From: Larkinella terrae
GTDB taxonomy: Bacteria; Bacteroidota; Bacteroidia; Cytophagales; Spirosomataceae
Assembly (NCBI RefSeq): GCF_009668025.1
Contig: NZ_WJXZ01000014.1
Span: 1 to 64,000, forward strand
Reading direction: 5' to 3'
Length of the DNA: 64,000 bases
Of this stretch, positions 61,477-64,000 are shown piece by piece. The notes under the pieces are model-generated. The model was given only the letters and a program-made list of their open reading frames with translations. It ran no database searches and was not told where the DNA came from. The translations under genes were made by a program, and so were the position numbers. How positions within the stretch are numbered: the stretch's first letter is position 1; each line of letters begins with the position of its first letter.

Positions 61477-62829
61477 ATGCAATCATCGAATAAGTCCCGC
61501 CGGGAATTCATCAAAAAAACCGTAGCCGGTACCACCGCGCTGTCGCTGGGCGGTATTTTGCCCGGTTTCAGTCCGAAAAGTTACGGTAATATTCTGGGTG
61601 CTAACGAGCGAATCAAGGTGGCCGTGATGGGCGTCAATTCGCGCGGTTTTGCGCTGGCGAGCAACTTCGCACTTCAGAAAAACTGCGAGGTGATTCACAT
61701 CTGTGACGTGGATTCGCGCGCGGCCGATAAAGCCATTGCAACCGTGGCAGACCTGCAAAAAAGCCGCCCGAAAGCCACCCCTGATTTTCGGAATGCGCTG
61801 GAAGACAAGGACCTGGAAGCGATGGTGGTGGCCACGCCCGACCACTGGCACGCCCCGGCGGCTATTCTGGCCTGCAAAGCCGGAAAGCACGTTTACGTCG
61901 AAAAACCGTGCAGCCACAATCCGAACGAAGGCGAATTGCTGATGGCGGCCACCGAAAAATACAAACGCGTGGTGCAGATGGGCAACCAGCGCCGGTCGTG
62001 GCCGAACGTCGCCAAAGGCATTAAGGAAGTTCAGGACGGAATTATTGGTCGACCGTATTTCGCTAAGGGTTGGTACACTAACAACCGGGCGTCGATCGGC
62101 ATTGGCAAGGAAGCGCCCGTACCATCATGGCTGAATTACGAGTTGTGGCAGGGACCCGCCCCGCGCCGACCCTTCAAAGACAACCTGCTGCACTACAACT
62201 GGCACTGGTTCTGGCACTGGGGAACGGGCGAAGCGCTCAACAACGGCACCCACATGGTCGACCTGATGCGCTGGGGGCTGGGCGTCGAATTCCCGACACG
62301 GGTTTCCTCCGCCGGGGGGCGTTACCGGTACAAAGACGATTGGGAAACGCCGGATACTCAGGTGATTACGCTGGAATTCGACAATAACACCAGCATTGCT
62401 TGGGAAGGGCGAAGCTGCAACGGGCGTACTGTCGAAGACAATAGCGTGGGTGTGGTTTTTTACGGCGACACCGGTTCTGTGACCATCGAAAGTGGCAATA
62501 CTTACAAAGTCTACGATCTGCAGAACAAACTGGTGAAAGAAGCCAAAAACGACTTTGTAGTCGACCCGCGCGACCGGATGAATCCGTCGCAGGCGCTGGA
62601 TGCGATCCACATTCAGAATTTCTTCGACGCGATTCGCAAAGGCACGCCGTTGGTTGCCGACATCAAGGGTGGTCACCAGAGCACGCTGTTGTGTCAGTTG
62701 GGTAACATCGCCCTCCGGACCGGCGAAACCCTGAACATCGACCCGAGCAACGGCCACATCAAGAATAAGGGCGTCATGAAAAAATACTGGAAACGGGAAT
62801 ATCAATCCGGCTGGGAACCAACGGTTTAA
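61477..62829 (+). CDS. Tat-exported Gfo/Idh/MocA oxidoreductase
   Basis: A 450-residue family member. The Tat signal is SRREFIKKTVAGTTALSLGG. Rossmann region RIKVAVMGVNSRGFALASNF, catalytic Lys in HVYVEKPCSHNPNEGE, then YNWHWFWHWGTGEALNNGTHMVDLMRWGLG, typical of the long Bacteroidota secreted subgroup. These proteins are common beside sugar transporters and glycosidases and are thought to act on glycosides by oxidation/reduction cycles, as in GH109-like enzymes. The FucP-like transporter follows 51 bp later, so the group may process and import one sugar. Confidence 0.9.
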   Translation: MQSSNKSRREFIKKTVAGTTALSLGGILPGFSPKSYGNILGANERIKVAVMGVNSRGFALASNFALQKNCEVIHICDVDSRAADKAIATVADLQKSRPKATPDFRNALEDKDLEAMVVATPDHWHAPAAILACKAGKHVYVEKPCSHNPNEGELLMAATEKYKRVVQMGNQRRSWPNVAKGIKEVQDGIIGRPYFAKGWYTNNRASIGIGKEAPVPSWLNYELWQGPAPRRPFKDNLLHYNWHWFWHWGTGEALNNGTHMVDLMRWGLGVEFPTRVSSAGGRYRYKDDWETPDTQVITLEFDNNTSIAWEGRSCNGRTVEDNSVGVVFYGDTGSVTIESGNTYKVYDLQNKLVKEAKNDFVVDPRDRMNPSQALDAIHIQNFFDAIRKGTPLVADIKGGHQSTLLCQLGNIALRTGETLNIDPSNGHIKNKGVMKKYWKREYQSGWEPTV

Positions 62830-62880
62830 TGATTCTTCTTTGCACTCAATTACTCATTCGCTCAATCACTCAATAAATTG

Positions 62881-64000
62881 ATGAAAGCAACACTGGCGGC
62901 CGTCGATGTCAGCGCCTTAAGCAAGCGGGATACGCTCATTTCCATCCTGATCATCGGACTGTTATTCTTTATTTTTGGTTTTGTTACCTGGGTCAACGCC
63001 ATTCTGATTCCGTATTTCAAAATTGCCTGCGAACTCAGTAATTTCCAGTCGTACCTGGTCACGTTTGCGTTTTACATTTCGTATTTCGTGATGTCGGTGC
63101 CGTCGTCGTACCTGCTGAAACGCACCGGTTTTAAAAAAGGTATGATGGTTGGTTTCTGGATTATGGCGGTGGGTGCGTTCATTTTCGTGCCCGCAGCCCT
63201 GACCCGGACCTACGAAATTTTCCTGCTGGGTTTGTTCATGATCGGCGTCGGACTGGCGGTTTTGCAAACGGCGGCCAACCCGTTCATTACCATTCTGGGG
63301 CCACAGGAACGGGCCGCGCAGCGGATCAGCATCATGGGCATTTGCAACAAGGGCGCGGGCGTATTGGCCCCGATTCTGTTTGCCGCCGTGATTCTGCGGG
63401 CCACCGACACCGACCTGTTCGCCCAACTGCCGACCATGTCCGCCGTGGAGCGGAGTGCCGCACTGGACGCGCTGGTTCGGCGGGTGATCATGCCGTATTC
63501 GCTGATGGGCTGCGTGCTGATCGGGCTGGGGTTGATGGTGCGGTTTTCGCCCTTGCCGGAAATCAACACCGAGCAGGAAACCGCCGAAGTCGCAGCCGCC
63601 AATTCCGGGAAAACCTCGATTTTCCAGTTCCCGCACCTGATTCTGGGCGCAGTCGCCATTTTCCTGCACGTCGGCAGTCAGGTCATTGCCGTTGATACGG
63701 TGATTGGGTACGCCAACTCCATGGGAATCAGCCTGCTGGAAGCCAAGACGTTTCCGGCCTACACGCTGACGGCCACGATTTGCGGCTATATTCTGGGCAT
63801 TTCGCTGATCCCAAAAACCATCAGCCAGGTGACGGCTTTCCGGTTTTGTACGATTCTGGGGGCGGTTTTGACGCTGCTGATCATTTACACCAGCGGACCG
63901 ATCACGCTTCTGGGCCATTACGCCGACCGTTCAATCTGGTTTGTCGTGTTGCTGGGTCTGGCGAATTCGCTGGTCTGGGCGGGCATCTGGCCGCTGGCGC
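62881..64000 (+). CDS. FucP-like MFS sugar transporter, partial at the window end
   Basis: The first 373 residues of an MFS protein that runs off the right edge. Start ATG at 62881. Family pattern: LLFFIFGFVTWVNAILIPYFK, LVTFAFYISYFVMSVPSSYLLKRTGFKKGM, LGLFMIGVGLAVLQTAANPFITILGP and ISIMGICNKGAGVLAPILFA, as in FucP/GlcP-type sugar:proton symporters of Bacteroidota. It imports a hexose or deoxy-sugar. The sugar is not predictable. Its place after two oxidoreductases suggests an operon. Confidence 0.88.
   Translation, partial: MKATLAAVDVSALSKRDTLISILIIGLLFFIFGFVTWVNAILIPYFKIACELSNFQSYLVTFAFYISYFVMSVPSSYLLKRTGFKKGMMVGFWIMAVGAFIFVPAALTRTYEIFLLGLFMIGVGLAVLQTAANPFITILGPQERAAQRISIMGICNKGAGVLAPILFAAVILRATDTDLFAQLPTMSAVERSAALDALVRRVIMPYSLMGCVLIGLGLMVRFSPLPEINTEQETAEVAAANSGKTSIFQFPHLILGAVAIFLHVGSQVIAVDTVIGYANSMGISLLEAKTFPAYTLTATICGYILGISLIPKTISQVTAFRFCTILGAVLTLLIIYTSGPITLLGHYADRSIWFVVLLGLANSLVWAGIWPLA

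Overview
The window looks like chromosomal DNA from a Bacteroidota bacterium of the Cytophagales, probably a Spirosomataceae member such as Spirosoma or Larkinella. That placement is an inference. It rests on two SusC/SusD-type outer-membrane pairs, two hybrid two-component systems (periplasmic propeller, histidine kinase, receiver and AraC domains in one chain), FecI/FecR-type signalling, type IX secretion C-termini, AT-rich start regions with weak ribosome binding sites, and many intergenic palindromes. No rRNA, tRNA, CRISPR array or prophage was seen.

Layout. 1-130 is the tail of an ISL3-like insertion sequence. 570-2854 holds a cupin, a YetF/DUF421 membrane protein with a C-terminal zinc ribbon, and two stand-alone receiver proteins, one of which has Glu where the phospho-Asp should be. 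3063-20322 is a sensory and surface block: an HTCS, an ABM-fold protein, a TPR histidine kinase, a large LRR/Ig-like secreted protein, a propeller kinase with its LuxR-type regulator, an AraC-type regulator, and two more secreted proteins. 20815-22877 holds a secreted GH43-like propeller enzyme and two small unknowns.

23167-40415 is the metabolic centre of the window. A FecI-like sigma factor and a FecR anti-sigma factor precede an STN-type SusC and a SusD. These are followed on the same strand by an HpaI/GarL-type aldolase, a GntP permease, a tartronate semialdehyde reductase (GarR type), a mannonate dehydratase-like protein with an export signal, a glucarate dehydratase (GudD) and a second HTCS. 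GudD, aldolase and GarR together make up the aldarate route from glucarate to pyruvate and glycerate. 42422-51820 is a polyuronate-type locus: a PL38/PF05426 lyase, a GH88 unsaturated uronyl hydrolase and a secreted esterase-like protein, divergent from a second SusC/SusD pair. The two blocks could together take a uronic-acid polymer to central metabolism. The true substrate is not shown by sequence.

52835-55905 holds NhaA and an arsenic group (ArsR, DUF6428, ArsC, ArsN2) with two ArsR-like operators but no arsenite efflux pump. 55916-60234 holds an ABC exporter and a CPA2 antiporter. 60340-64000 holds two Tat-signal Gfo/Idh/MocA proteins and the start of a FucP-like sugar transporter that runs off the end.

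Two themes run across the window. First, several upstream regions carry direct repeats spaced 20-22 bp, as expected for AraC-type HTH proteins. Second, at least ten intergenic palindromes, some nested and some in families, sit between genes.
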